This document shows, one piece after another, positions 26,998-35,707 of a stretch of DNA of 64,000 nt (the first letter of the stretch is position 1; each line of letters opens with the position of its first letter). The DNA is from an uncultured Blautia sp. (lineage in GTDB: Bacteria > Bacillota > Clostridia > Lachnospirales > Lachnospiraceae), in contig USPF01000001.1 of NCBI GenBank assembly GCA_900556555.1, positions 1 to 64,000 of the forward strand. The letters run 5' to 3'. The notes below the pieces were generated by a model. That model searched no databases and was not told where the DNA came from. It saw nothing but the letters and a program-made list of their open reading frames with translations. The position numbers and the translations under genes are program-made.

Positions 26998-27405
26998 TTA
27001 AAACAAACACGCAGACTGCAAAATAATATTTGCATAAGGTGTTGTCTCACCGGTACGGATTACTGCTTTGCATGTATGTGTTTTTTCTTTTAATTCCTCA
27101 TGTGACACATACTCGATTTCACAATCTTCTTCTGCTCTGTCAAATAACTGCAAAATCTGTTCCAGTATTTCCGGGTTCTTTGTCTTAATCTCTTCTGCCA
27201 GAATGATTTTTTCTATTTTCATTTCTTTTTTCACTTCACAAAGCACTTCCATAAAACCCGGCACCCCGAATTTTAATGCCAGATCAATTCTTTCTGTTTC
27301 TTTCGGAATCGGAAGTCCGCAGTCTCCCACTGCAATCTGATCTGTATGTCCCATATAAGACAATACTCTTGAAATATCACTGTTCAAAATCCCGTTCTTT
27401 TTCAT
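26998..27405 (-). CDS. rbsD: D-ribose pyranase
   Basis: A 135-residue protein that interconverts ribopyranose and ribofuranose so that RbsK can act. The catalytic His is in MGHTDQIAVGDCGLPIP near residue 20, and the C-terminal GETTPYANIIL is characteristic. It overlaps rbsK by 4 bp. Confidence 0.93.
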   Translation of the reverse strand: MKKNGILNSDISRVLSYMGHTDQIAVGDCGLPIPKETERIDLALKFGVPGFMEVLCEVKKEMKIEKIILAEEIKTKNPEILEQILQLFDRAEEDCEIEYVSHEELKEKTHTCKAVIRTGETTPYANIILQSACLF

Positions 27406-28301
27406 CTTCGTAATTCCTCCATGGCTTTTTCTACTTCTTCGTAGGTTGGCATTCCGCCCTGTGCTCCAAATTTTTCTGTGGAAAGGCTTGCTGCTGTATT
27501 TGCAAATACAAGAGCATCCTTCATAGACTTTCCTTCTGTGATAGCTACGGTAAATGCTCCGTTTAAGGTATCCCCCGCCCCTGTTGTATCTACTACTTTT
27601 GCTTTTCTGGCAGGTACCAGCAGGATTTCTCCATCTTTGGAACAGGTGCTGACTCCCCTTGAACCCTGTGTGATCACAAGTTTTTCCGGATACCTTCTCA
27701 TCATTTCTTCAAAACTGTGTCCGTCTCCGAAAATAATCACAGCCTCATGCTCATTGGGGGTAAGATAGGTTACCTTCTCAATAATCTCTGCTTTCACAGG
27801 TCTTGCAGGTCCTGGATTTAACACTGCTTTGATTCCATGTTCATAACAAAATTCAATGACATATTCAATGGTTTCCTGTGGAATCTCATGCTGAAGAAGT
27901 ACGATTTCGCATTCCAGAAGAGCCTTTTCGACTTCACGGACATATTCTATGGTTACTTCTTTATTAGCACCCTCCACCACAACAATGGTATTATCCTTTT
28001 CTCCTACTGTAATGATGGCTAGTCCTGTTGGCACCCCATCTATTGTTTTGATATAAGAAGTATCCACACCTTGTTCCTTCAGATTTTTTCTAAGACTCTC
28101 TCCTGCCCCATCGTTTCCCACACATCCAAACATTACCACATCTGCTCCAAGTCTTGACATTGCCACAGCCTGATTGGCACCTTTGCCTCCGGGAATGTAC
28201 TGGAGATTCTCTCCTTTTAATGTTTCTCCTTTCAGCGGGATTCTCTCCGCCCGTACTGTCATATCCATATTAATACTTCCGACTACACCGATTTTTTTCA
28301 T
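27402..28301 (-). CDS. rbsK: Ribokinase
   Basis: A 299-residue PfkB-family kinase that phosphorylates ribose at O5. The signatures GSINMDMT, GGKGANQAVA and the anion-hole motif DTTGAGDTLNGAF (catalytic Asp) are all present. The ATG at 28301 has AAAGGA 8 nt upstream, so I reject the longer in-frame start at 28346, which lies inside the operator. It is the first gene of the ribose operon. Confidence 0.94.
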   Translation of the reverse strand: MKKIGVVGSINMDMTVRAERIPLKGETLKGENLQYIPGGKGANQAVAMSRLGADVVMFGCVGNDGAGESLRKNLKEQGVDTSYIKTIDGVPTGLAIITVGEKDNTIVVVEGANKEVTIEYVREVEKALLECEIVLLQHEIPQETIEYVIEFCYEHGIKAVLNPGPARPVKAEIIEKVTYLTPNEHEAVIIFGDGHSFEEMMRRYPEKLVITQGSRGVSTCSKDGEILLVPARKAKVVDTTGAGDTLNGAFTVAITEGKSMKDALVFANTAASLSTEKFGAQGGMPTYEEVEKAMEELRR

Positions 28302-28322
28302 TCTTAACATCCTTTCTTTTTT

Positions 28323-28336
28323 TGAAACCCGTTTCA
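28323..28336 (-). promoter_or_regulatory. LacI-type operator 2 upstream of rbsK
   Basis: TGAAACCCGTTTCA, a near-perfect 14-bp palindrome between the second operator and the ribosome site of rbsK. Confidence 0.8.
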
Positions 28337-28377
28337 TATGTTTCAAAAAAATTATTCATTTACGCAACATGTTTATT

Positions 28378-28391
28378 TGAAACCCGTTTCA
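28378..28391 (-). promoter_or_regulatory. LacI-type operator 1 at the rbs promoter
   Basis: The second copy of TGAAACCCGTTTCA, 55 bp from the first and covering about +6 to +19 of the predicted transcript. That is a classic repression position, and the pair could be looped. Confidence 0.85.
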
Positions 28392-28403
28392 TTTTGTGAT
28401 TTC

Positions 28404-28432
28404 ATTATATGGCTCTGAAAATAAAAAGTCAA
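28404..28432 (-). promoter_or_regulatory. Promoter of rbsKDACB
   Basis: On the minus strand TTGACT (28427-28432), a 17-bp spacer and TATAAT (28404-28409). Confidence 0.8.
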
Positions 28433-28477
28433 CTACTTTATACAAATTCAACTTTTTCTATAATTCCATATGTCTGT

Positions 28478-28498
28478 TTTTGTGTATTTTACACAAAA
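28478..28498. repeat. Short perfect inverted repeat
   Basis: TTTTGTGTA and TACACAAAA are separated by three bases, between the rbs promoter and the tRNA terminator. It could be an operator or a weak hairpin. I see nothing else in 28440-28590. Confidence 0.35.
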
Positions 28499-28594
28499 GA
28501 ATTATCTCTTCAAAACAAGCCTTGTATTCCATTCCGCCGTAGTGCGATCCTTATGAAGCGTTTTTGTTTCTTAGGACTCACTTTCCCATGAAAC

Positions 28595-28628
28595 AAAAAA
28601 CCCCTCTTCAGTTACCTGAAAAGGGGTT
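28595..28628 (-). terminator. Terminator of the tRNA pair
   Basis: An AACCCC / GGGGTT stem with an inner TTCAG/CTGAA stem. On the minus strand it ends in TTTTTT. Confidence 0.85.
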
Positions 28629-28632
28629 GTAG

Positions 28633-28706
28633 TAGCGAGAGGGGGATTCGAACCCTCGACACTACGGGTATGAACCGTATGCTCTAGCCAACTGAGCTAT
28701 CTCGCC
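28633..28706 (-). tRNA. tRNA-Met (anticodon CAT)
   Basis: A 74-nt cloverleaf. The acceptor arm is GGCGAGA / TCTCGCT, the D-arm contains AGCTCAGTTGG, the anticodon stem TACGG/CCGTA encloses TTCATAC, and the T-arm has GGTTCGAATCC. The form looks like an elongator Met rather than an initiator. CCA is not encoded. CAT could in principle be Ile2 after lysidine modification, but the body looks like Met. Confidence 0.9.
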
Positions 28707-28737
28707 ATCTCTATTCTTTTGTTTTTTTGCAAAAGAA

Positions 28738-28810
28738 TGGGACCTATAGGGCTCGAACCTATGACCCTCTGCTTGTAAGGCAGATGCTCTCCCAGCTGAG
28801 CTAAGATCCC
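28738..28810 (-). tRNA. tRNA-Val (anticodon TAC)
   Basis: A 73-nt cloverleaf. The acceptor arm is GGGATCT / AGGTCCC with one G-U pair, the D-arm contains AGCTCAGCTGGGA, the anticodon loop is CTTACAA within TCTGC/GCAGA, and the T-arm contains GGTTCGAGCCC. It is transcribed just before tRNA-Met. Confidence 0.92.
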
Positions 28811-28925
28811 GTTCTACAGTTGCTGTATCGCTGACTGCTTTGCTATTATATAATGGTTTACCACCAATTGTCAACACTTTTTTGAAAAAAATATTTTTTT
28901 CTTACAATTCTTTTGTTTTACAACA

Positions 28926-28974
28926 AAATACGGCTAGAAAATGGAGAATCGCATGTTATTTTCCAGCCGTATTT
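28926..28974 (-). terminator. Terminator of deoB
   Basis: A 10-bp AAATACGGCT / AGCCGTATTT stem and an inner GAAAAT/ATTTTC stem. On the minus strand it is followed by TGTTGT. Confidence 0.75.
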
Positions 28975-28980
28975 CTCCAT

Positions 28981-30165
28981 CTATAATTTTCTCAACAGAG
29001 AAGTCCCTATGGTTCCTTCCGGCATAGGTACACCAAAATTATCTGCAATGGTGGCACCAATGACTGCGAAGGTATCACTGACACCCAAATCTTTTCCTTG
29101 TTTCATAGATGGTGAATATGCCAGGAAAAGCACTTGCTCTCTGGTATGGTCTGTACCTGTATAGGTTGGGTCATTTCCATGGTCGGCAGTAAGAATCAGC
29201 AAATCATCTTCTTTTAGTACGTTCAGGAATTGTCCCAGAAGTACGTCAAATTTTTCCAGTTCACAGGCATATCCGGCAACATCTCTCCTGTGTCCCCACA
29301 ATGCATCAAAATCAACCAAATTGGTAAAACAGAGTCCTGTAAAGTCTCTTGACGCAATTTCTATAGTCTGCTCCATTCCATGTACCGAACTTTTTGACTT
29401 GTTCGATTCCGTCAGCCCCTGACCATCAAAAATATCATAAATCTTGCCTACAGAAATTACATCCAGCCCGGCCTCTTTTAGACTGTCCAGTGCAGTTTTT
29501 CCGTAAGGCTTTAATGCATAATCATGCCTGTTGGCTGTACGTCTGAATTCTCCTTTCTTTTTTCCCGTGTAAGGCCTAGCAATGATTCTTCCCACTTTCC
29601 ACTCATCACGCATGGTAAGCTCTCTGGCAATCTCGCAGTAATGATACAGTGTTTCCACTCCCATGGTCTCTTCGTTTCCACAAATCTGCAACACGGAATC
29701 CGCTGATGTATAAACAATCAATTTTCCCTTTTGTATTTCTTCTTCCCCTAATTCTTCCAGGATTTCTGTTCCACTGGCACTTTTATTTCCAATGATTGAT
29801 TTTCCTGTCCGCTTTTCCAATTCATCTATCAGCTCTTTAGGAAACCCAGTCTCTGTGAAAGTCTTAAAAGGCTTTGTCACACGTAGCCCCATCATCTCCC
29901 AATGACCTGTCATCGTATCTTTCCCACAGCTTCTTTCTTCCAGACGCATATAGCAGCCAAGTGGCTCCTCCACAGGCTCTATTCCATGAAGTTTTTTCAA
30001 ATTGGCTATTCCAAGCCTCTGCAGGTTAGGAATTTGTAAATTCTCTGTTTTCTCTGCAATATGTCCAAGAGTATCCACTCCTACGTCACCATAGTCCGGT
30101 GAGTCTTTCATGGCTCCGATTCCAAGAGAATCTAATACAATAGTAAAAATTCTTTTATACCTCAT
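28981..30165 (-). CDS. deoB: Phosphopentomutase
   Basis: A 394-residue alkaline-phosphatase-superfamily enzyme that interconverts ribose-1-phosphate and ribose-5-phosphate. The N-terminal metal site is [13 protein letters not shown], the phospho-acceptor Thr lies in [11 protein letters not shown], and the C-terminal metal motif is [17 protein letters not shown]. The ATG at 30165 has GGGAG 7 nt upstream. It fits the ribose and nucleoside catabolism genes in this window. Confidence 0.93.
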   Translation of the reverse strand: MRYKRIFTIVLDSLGIGAMKDSPDYGDVGVDTLGHIAEKTENLQIPNLQRLGIANLKKLHGIEPVEEPLGCYMRLEERSCGKDTMTGHWEMMGLRVTKPFKTFTETGFPKELIDELEKRTGKSIIGNKSASGTEILEELGEEEIQKGKLIVYTSADSVLQICGNEETMGVETLYHYCEIARELTMRDEWKVGRIIARPYTGKKKGEFRRTANRHDYALKPYGKTALDSLKEAGLDVISVGKIYDIFDGQGLTESNKSKSSVHGMEQTIEIASRDFTGLCFTNLVDFDALWGHRRDVAGYACELEKFDVLLGQFLNVLKEDDLLILTADHGNDPTYTGTDHTREQVLFLAYSPSMKQGKDLGVSDTFAVIGATIADNFGVPMPEGTIGTSLLRKL

Positions 30166-30353
30166 GTTCTCACTCCCATTCTTCTGTTTCCATTCACACA
30201 ACTAGTTCTTTCTGCTATTTTACCATAAATTCTCTAAAAATTCTGTATTTTTCTGTCAAGGTCTAAAACTTTATTAAATTTACCTGTTTTCAGTATATTG
30301 TTTCCCTGTGGTGAGAATCATTCTTAGTAGAACACGATTGGAGGATTCTTGCT

Positions 30354-31133
30354 ATGGCACTTAATAAAGTTGAAATCTGTGGTGTGAACACCTCACATCT
30401 TCCTGTACTTACCAATGAAGAAAAAGATTTATTATTTGAACGCATCAAACAAGGAGATTCCCAGGCAAGAGAGCAATATATCAAGGGAAATCTCCGTCTG
30501 GTACTTAGTGTTATCAAACGTTTTTCTAACAGTAATGAAAATGCAGATGACCTGTTTCAAATCGGCTGTGTCGGGCTTATGAAAGCCATTGATAATTTTG
30601 ATACTACGTTGAATGTCAAATTCTCTACTTATGCTGTTCCTATGATCATCGGAGAAATCAGGCGTTATCTGAGGGACAACAATTCTATCCGTGTAAGCCG
30701 TTCATTAAGAGATACTGCCTACAAGGCAATCTATGCCAGGGAAAACTATATGAAAACCCATTTAAAAGAGCCTACCCTTAATGAAATTGCCGAAGAGACC
30801 GGCATTGAAAAAGAAGAAATCGTCTATGCACTTGATGCAATCCAAAGCCCGGTAAGCCTGTATGAGCCAGTTTACACAGAGGGAGGAGATACACTCTATG
30901 TCATGGATCAGATTAGTGACAAAAAGAACAAAGAAGAGAACTGGATTGAAGACCTTTCTCTAAAGGAAGCCTTGAAACGTTTAGACAAACGGGAACGGCG
31001 AATTGTAGAGATGCGTTTCTATGAAGGGTGCACCCAGATGGAGGTTGCCCAGGAAATCGGTATTTCCCAGGCTCAGGTAAGCCGGTTAGAAAAACATGCT
31101 TTGAAGAACATGCGTACCTATCTGCGTTCTTAA
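30354..31133 (+). CDS. sigG: Sporulation RNA polymerase sigma factor G
   Basis: A 259-residue sigma-70-family factor active in the forespore. Its start, NKVEICGVNTSHLPVL, is the SpoIIIG-specific N-terminus. Region 2 (DDLFQIGCVGLMKAIDNFD), region 3 and the region 4 HTH (TQMEVAQEIGISQAQVSRLE) are all complete. GGAGG precedes the ATG. The usual spoIIGA-sigE partners are not adjacent. It shows that the organism is, or recently was, a spore former. Confidence 0.95.
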   Translation: MALNKVEICGVNTSHLPVLTNEEKDLLFERIKQGDSQAREQYIKGNLRLVLSVIKRFSNSNENADDLFQIGCVGLMKAIDNFDTTLNVKFSTYAVPMIIGEIRRYLRDNNSIRVSRSLRDTAYKAIYARENYMKTHLKEPTLNEIAEETGIEKEEIVYALDAIQSPVSLYEPVYTEGGDTLYVMDQISDKKNKEENWIEDLSLKEALKRLDKRERRIVEMRFYEGCTQMEVAQEIGISQAQVSRLEKHALKNMRTYLRS

Positions 31134-31147
31134 TTTATGCTCATAAA

Positions 31148-31204
31148 AAAACCGCAAAAACAGCAGGGGAATATCAATCTTCCACCCGCTGTTTCCACGG
31201 TTTT
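31148..31204. terminator. Bidirectional terminator between sigG and the NhaC gene
   Basis: AAAACCG/CGGTTTT, AAACAGC/GCTGTTT and GGG/CCC stems stack with small bulges, with A- and T-tracts on the two sides. Confidence 0.85.
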
Positions 31205-31208
31205 CTTT

Positions 31209-32825
31209 TTATTTTACTTTTTTATTTCCATGTATTTTTTTGATAACCACTAAGGTAGCCAGCATAAGCACGATTCCAACAGGAAGTGCAATCCATGCAC
31301 GCTGTACAAATCCAGCCACAATATAGGTTACGAAACTTACCGCTGCAACAGTAATCGCATAGGGAAGCTGTGTAGATACATGGTTCACATGATTACACTG
31401 TGCTCCTGCTGAAGCCATGATGGTAGTATCTGAAATCGGTGAACAGTGATCTCCACATACCGCACCTGCCATACATGCTGAAATAGAGATAATCATCAGC
31501 TCTGGATTCATCTTTTCAAAGACTGCAACTACGATTGGAATCAAGATACCAAAAGTTCCCCATGAAGTTCCTGTAGCAAATGCCAGGAAACATCCTACCA
31601 GGAAGATAATTGCAGGAAGCAGGTTCATCAGTCCGCCCGCAGCAGACTTCATAGCTGTTGCCACGAACACATCTGCTCCCAGACTGTCGGTCATAACCTT
31701 TAAGGTCCATGCAAAGGTAAGAATCATGATTGCAGGAACCATTGCCTTGAATCCTTCTGGAATACATTCCATACATCCCCTGAAAGAAAGTACTCTTCTG
31801 CATACATAAAACACAACCGTAAGAAGCAGTGCAAAGACACTTCCGATGGATAACGCAAGAGACGCATCACTCTTAGAAAATGCAGTAACAAAATCAGTAC
31901 CGCTGAAAAATCCGCCTGTGTAGATCATACCAGTAATACAGCAGATAATCAGAATGATAATCGGAACCACCAGGTCAATCACTTTTCCCTTTGGATTCGG
32001 TTTTACAGATTCTCCGGCATCTACACGCTGACCGCTTGTATAAATATCACCTTTCAATGCATTAGCCTCATGGACTGCCATTGGTCCAAAATCTACTTTC
32101 ATAAGGACCAGGCCAAACATCATAATGATTGTCAGCAACGCATAAAAGTTATACGGAATCGCTTTGATAAAAATAGCCAGTCCATCTTCTCCCTCTACAA
32201 AACCACTAACTGCGGCCGCCCAGGACGAAATTGGTGCAATGATACAGATTGGTGCTGCTGTGGCATCAATTAAATACGCAAATTTTGCCTTTGAAACATT
32301 ATGCTTGTCTGTGATTGGGCGCATAACACTTCCTACTGTAAGGCAGTTAAAATAGTCATCCACAAAAATCAGCATACCTAAAATAATCGTAGAAATCTGA
32401 GCTCCCACTCTTGTCTTAATATGAACACTTGCCCAGCGTCCAAAAGCTGCCGAGCCACCTGCCGCATTCATCATACATACCATTGCTCCCAGAATTACCA
32501 GGAAAATTAAAATTCCCACGTTATAAGAATCGGACAAAACGCCAATAAATCCGCCTTCCAGGATGTTCAGTACCGTTCTCTCAAACTGGAAATCTGATGC
32601 AAACAGTGCCCCCACTAAAATACCTACAAACAAAGAACTATATACTTCTTTTGTAATCAGGGCAAGCCCAATGGCAATCACCGGAGGTACTAAAGCCCAG
32701 AATGTTGCATACATTTGTGGCTTTGGTGCATCCCCCTCCCCGGCAAAAACAGTTACTGCAAATAAGGCTGTCATCACCAGCGCTGTAACGATTCCCACCC
32801 AGATTTTTCTTTTCTTGTGTGTCAT
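31209..32825 (-). CDS. NhaC-family transporter under a lysine riboswitch (probable lysine uptake)
   Basis: A 538-residue membrane protein with 11-13 helices. The NhaC-family motifs TGTSWGTFGILIPI and GAVCGDHCSPISDT are intact. Alone it would be called a Na+/H+ antiporter, but a lysine riboswitch precedes it (32867-33099). NhaC-like proteins under L-boxes have been proposed to be lysine transporters (LysW type), and this is the better reading. I chose the ATG at 32825, with GAGAGG 8 nt upstream. Confidence 0.85.
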   Translation of the reverse strand: MTHKKRKIWVGIVTALVMTALFAVTVFAGEGDAPKPQMYATFWALVPPVIAIGLALITKEVYSSLFVGILVGALFASDFQFERTVLNILEGGFIGVLSDSYNVGILIFLVILGAMVCMMNAAGGSAAFGRWASVHIKTRVGAQISTIILGMLIFVDDYFNCLTVGSVMRPITDKHNVSKAKFAYLIDATAAPICIIAPISSWAAAVSGFVEGEDGLAIFIKAIPYNFYALLTIIMMFGLVLMKVDFGPMAVHEANALKGDIYTSGQRVDAGESVKPNPKGKVIDLVVPIIILIICCITGMIYTGGFFSGTDFVTAFSKSDASLALSIGSVFALLLTVVFYVCRRVLSFRGCMECIPEGFKAMVPAIMILTFAWTLKVMTDSLGADVFVATAMKSAAGGLMNLLPAIIFLVGCFLAFATGTSWGTFGILIPIVVAVFEKMNPELMIISISACMAGAVCGDHCSPISDTTIMASAGAQCNHVNHVSTQLPYAITVAAVSFVTYIVAGFVQRAWIALPVGIVLMLATLVVIKKIHGNKKVK

Positions 32826-32866
32826 AATCATTTCCTCTCTTTCTTTTTTACCTTTCAAAACACAGA

Positions 32867-33099
32867 AAAACCATGAACGATATCCCCCTTCGGGAACGCA
32901 TTCATGGTTTTCTCATACAAAATTCATTATGACCAATGCTGATAGCGCTCCACGATTCCGTGACAGTCTGCTGCATATTCTGCAACATCCCAGAAGCAAC
33001 ATCCCGGGCGGATCTCACTTCTTCGGCAGTTTCCCCTTTCTAACACTGCGGCTGCCCTGCCTTGTGCAGTGTTATACTCTTGAAACCTGCGCCTCTATC
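32867..33099 (-). ncRNA. Lysine riboswitch (L-box) with terminator
   Basis: On the minus strand the P1 strand GATAGAGG (33092-33099) pairs with GCGCTATC at 32941-32948. Between them are AAGAGTA, GAAAGGGG, GCCGAAG and CTGTCA in the lysine-aptamer order. Downstream, a terminator (32867-32911, AAACCATGAA stem) ends in TTTTTC just before the ribosome site. Lysine binding should close the terminator and switch the transporter off. Confidence 0.93.
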
Positions 33100-33146
33100 A
33101 TAATATCGTTCCTGGCATACGCCAGAACCGTTTTTTCTGTTTTTCT

Positions 33147-33175
33147 ATCATATCACTTATTTACCGATATGCCAA
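33147..33175 (-). promoter_or_regulatory. Promoter of the lysine-riboswitch transcript
   Basis: TTGGCA (33170-33175), a 17-bp spacer and TATGAT (33147-33152) on the minus strand, just beyond the end of the LCP gene. A short hairpin (33107-33130) separates it from the aptamer. Confidence 0.7.
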
Positions 33176-33189
33176 TACTTAATCTTAAA

Positions 33190-34722
33190 TTATTCTGGAA
33201 GCTGTTCTCCATCTTTTACCATCTGCATCAGAGCTTTTACATTTTCTACAGATTCCATGTTCGGCTGCATAACATATAAAGCAGTTCCCGGCATGGAATA
33301 GCAATACTGGCTGTCACCAGTTCCTTCTGCTGCTACAGATTTAATAGTCCAGTTTCCACCTGTACTTAACTGGCTCTGAATCAGGTTTTGAATCTGATCC
33401 ATAGACATATTTGTTTCTACGCTGTCACTGATTTCTGAGATTAATGTTGGTGCTTTCATCAGCATTTCCGGTGTAATCATTTTCTTGAACATAGCCTGGA
33501 TAACCGCCATCTGGTCTTTTCCTCTCTGGTTATCCCCGCCTGGAACATTATAACGTTCTCTTGCAAAAGCAAGGGCCTGTTTACCGTTAAAGTGATTCAA
33601 TCCCTGCTGCACAGACATAACAGCACCACCGGCACCACTAGTTGTAAATGCATAATCTGAATTTACATCAATGCCTCCCATCAAATCTACCATGGTGATT
33701 AGAGAGGTAAAGTTTACTCTTGCGTAGAATGGAATCTCGATTCCATATAACTGTCCAAGAGTAGCCATTGACTTATCCACACCGTAGATTCCTGCGTGGG
33801 TCAGCTTATCCTTGCCTTCTCCTGTAATTCCCGGAATCGGAACATAGTAGTCTCTCGGGGTGTTGGTAAGGAGAATCTGTTTCGTAGCAGGATTTACTGT
33901 AGCAATAATATTTACGTCACTTCTGCTCTTAGAAGAAACCGGGCCATATACATCAATTCCGCTGATATACATACTAAAGGTTTCGTCTTTTACATCTACC
34001 TCAGCCGCTGCACCTGCAAGTACCGTTTCCTCCTCTGTGGGCTCGCTTTCGATACTATACTGGCCGATAATCTTTGTCTTGCTACTGAAGCCTTCATACA
34101 CTTCATCCAGAATTCCGCCGTATCCTTCATTATATATAATTGCCTGGACACTACCGTCCAGAAGAGCTGCTGCCTGTTCATTAAGAGTATTATACTCAGC
34201 AGTCATAACTTCTGCACCGGCATCCTCATTTACTTTTTTCATGGCATGGTGAATTTCGTCTTCCACAGCACTATGCTGCACACCATAAATATAGTCTGCG
34301 GTATCCTGAACTTTTTCTGCCGGGTCATCCTGTAATACAACTACCAGAACACTGTCTACCTGTTTTCCAAGGGAATCACCACTGATATCTGCTACTGCAT
34401 TATGGGTTCTGAACAAATACACGGAACCAAAGACAAGAACTGCCGACATCAGAATACTTACCAGTTTACTGACCACTGCTTTTCCTCTTGTAATCACCTG
34501 CATAGTAAAGAGCAGTGCTGCAAACACCAGCAAAATAGCAGCCAGTCCTGCCACCAGCTTCGTAGGAATCATTCCCAGTCTCCATATAAATGCAATAAAA
34601 ACAAGAGTCACAAGAATTTGAATTCCAACCAGAATTTCTCCGGCAATACGAAAGGCTTTATTGATACGTTTCCGTCTTCGTTTAGCCGGGCTCATCTTTT
34701 TTTTACGATTTGTGTTCTCCAT
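33190..34722 (-). CDS. LytR-CpsA-Psr (LCP) family protein
   Basis: A 510-residue cell-envelope enzyme. LCP proteins attach teichoic acids or capsule polymers to peptidoglycan. A basic N-terminus (KKKMSPAKRRRKR) is followed by three membrane helices (about 25-47, 53-75, 85-104), an accessory domain, and the LCP catalytic domain (about 255-410) with the pyrophosphate motif TNTPRDYYVPIPG and FARERYNVPGGDNQRGKDQM. AAGGAG precedes the ATG. Confidence 0.92.
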   Translation of the reverse strand: MENTNRKKKMSPAKRRRKRINKAFRIAGEILVGIQILVTLVFIAFIWRLGMIPTKLVAGLAAILLVFAALLFTMQVITRGKAVVSKLVSILMSAVLVFGSVYLFRTHNAVADISGDSLGKQVDSVLVVVLQDDPAEKVQDTADYIYGVQHSAVEDEIHHAMKKVNEDAGAEVMTAEYNTLNEQAAALLDGSVQAIIYNEGYGGILDEVYEGFSSKTKIIGQYSIESEPTEEETVLAGAAAEVDVKDETFSMYISGIDVYGPVSSKSRSDVNIIATVNPATKQILLTNTPRDYYVPIPGITGEGKDKLTHAGIYGVDKSMATLGQLYGIEIPFYARVNFTSLITMVDLMGGIDVNSDYAFTTSGAGGAVMSVQQGLNHFNGKQALAFARERYNVPGGDNQRGKDQMAVIQAMFKKMITPEMLMKAPTLISEISDSVETNMSMDQIQNLIQSQLSTGGNWTIKSVAAEGTGDSQYCYSMPGTALYVMQPNMESVENVKALMQMVKDGEQLPE

Positions 34723-34785
34723 TTTTCATTCTCCTTATTTTAATACGTTAACACAATCTGTCGTCCTTTTAAAACTACAACTTTT

Positions 34786-34814
34786 AATATAATATATCTG
34801 TGTGGAAAATGCAA
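34786..34814 (-). promoter_or_regulatory. Promoter of the LCP gene
   Basis: TTGCAT (34809-34814), a 17-bp spacer and TATATT (34786-34791) on the minus strand. I see nothing else certain in 34815-34950 except AT-rich DNA and a TATAAT box near 34963 for the plus-strand gene. Confidence 0.6.
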
Positions 34815-35016
34815 CCTTATGAAAATAGAATCCCACGAAAATTATTCCTGTCTTTGCAAGTCCCATGCTCCTTCTCTTATTCCTGTGCATCTCTTTTATA
34901 TATCTTCGAAAATATTTCTTCATTTTCTTTATATTTGTAGAATTTTCGGAATATTTATGTTATAATAAATTCAGCAAAAAAGGTTCGTATCTTATTGTAT
35001 GTAAGGAGGTTTTTGT

Positions 35017-35625
35017 ATGGCTCATCGTATTATCACAATTAACCGTATGTATGGAAGCGGCGGAAGGCTTCTTGGAAAAGCACTTGCCGAAGAACTTGGA
35101 ATCCATTTTTATGACCAGGAACTCATCCGTCTTGCAAGTGAAGAGAATGATATCCCTTATGAAGAGTTATTAAAAGTAGATGAAAAAAAAGCCAGCCAGT
35201 GGCGTCTTCCCATTAAAGATCAGATGCAGATGCAGCCCCAATATCATTTTCATCCTATGAATGATGTCCTGTTTGAGACCCAGTCGAAAATTATTGAAGA
35301 TCTGGCTCAAAAAGAAGACTGCATCATTGTTGGAAGATGTGCAAATTATCTTCTTCGTGGCAAATGCCTCAGTCTCTTTGTTTATGCACCATATGAATAC
35401 CGTGTACAGCGGGTCATGGAACGCCTCGGAAGAGAAGACCGCAGTGCCAGAGCCCTGATTCGTAAGACCGACAAATCAAGAAAAGCCTATTATGAGTTCT
35501 TTACTGACGAAAAATGGAATGACCCGGAAAACTATAATTTCTGTGTAGATACCAGCCAGTTTTCGAAAGAATTTCTGGTGAAGCTTCTGGCCGAAGCCTA
35601 CAGAGAATGGAATCCTGACGCTTAA
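35017..35625 (+). CDS. Cytidylate kinase-like family protein
   Basis: A 202-residue P-loop protein with GSGGRLLGK at residues 13-21 and the nucleoside-kinase-like segments IHFYDQELI and GRCANYLL. Proteins of this clostridial family are annotated as cytidylate kinase-like; they differ from housekeeping Cmk and the substrate is unproven. A strong AAGGAGG site precedes the ATG. It is monocistronic, with a terminator. Confidence 0.85.
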   Translation: MAHRIITINRMYGSGGRLLGKALAEELGIHFYDQELIRLASEENDIPYEELLKVDEKKASQWRLPIKDQMQMQPQYHFHPMNDVLFETQSKIIEDLAQKEDCIIVGRCANYLLRGKCLSLFVYAPYEYRVQRVMERLGREDRSARALIRKTDKSRKAYYEFFTDEKWNDPENYNFCVDTSQFSKEFLVKLLAEAYREWNPDA

Positions 35626-35644
35626 AGCTCTTTTTTCATAAAAC

Positions 35645-35699
35645 AAGACTGCCCCATCACGCATATCTTTTTAAGATATCTGCCTGATGGGGCAGTCTT
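35645..35699. terminator. Bidirectional terminator
   Basis: A 15-bp stem beginning AAGACTGCCCC and ending GGGGCAGTCTT, plus an inner ATATCTT hairpin, between two convergent genes. Confidence 0.85.
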
Positions 35700-35707
35700 A
35701 TATACTT

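Noticed and set aside
28662-28877. A 71-codon ORF across the tRNA genes
   Set aside because: It is the translation of tRNA-Val and tRNA-Met sequence on the same strand and has no ribosome site.
30293-30319. A sigma-F promoter in front of sigG (GTATA and GGTGAGAATC)
   Set aside because: Both boxes fit, but the 12-bp gap is shorter than expected, so I did not list it.
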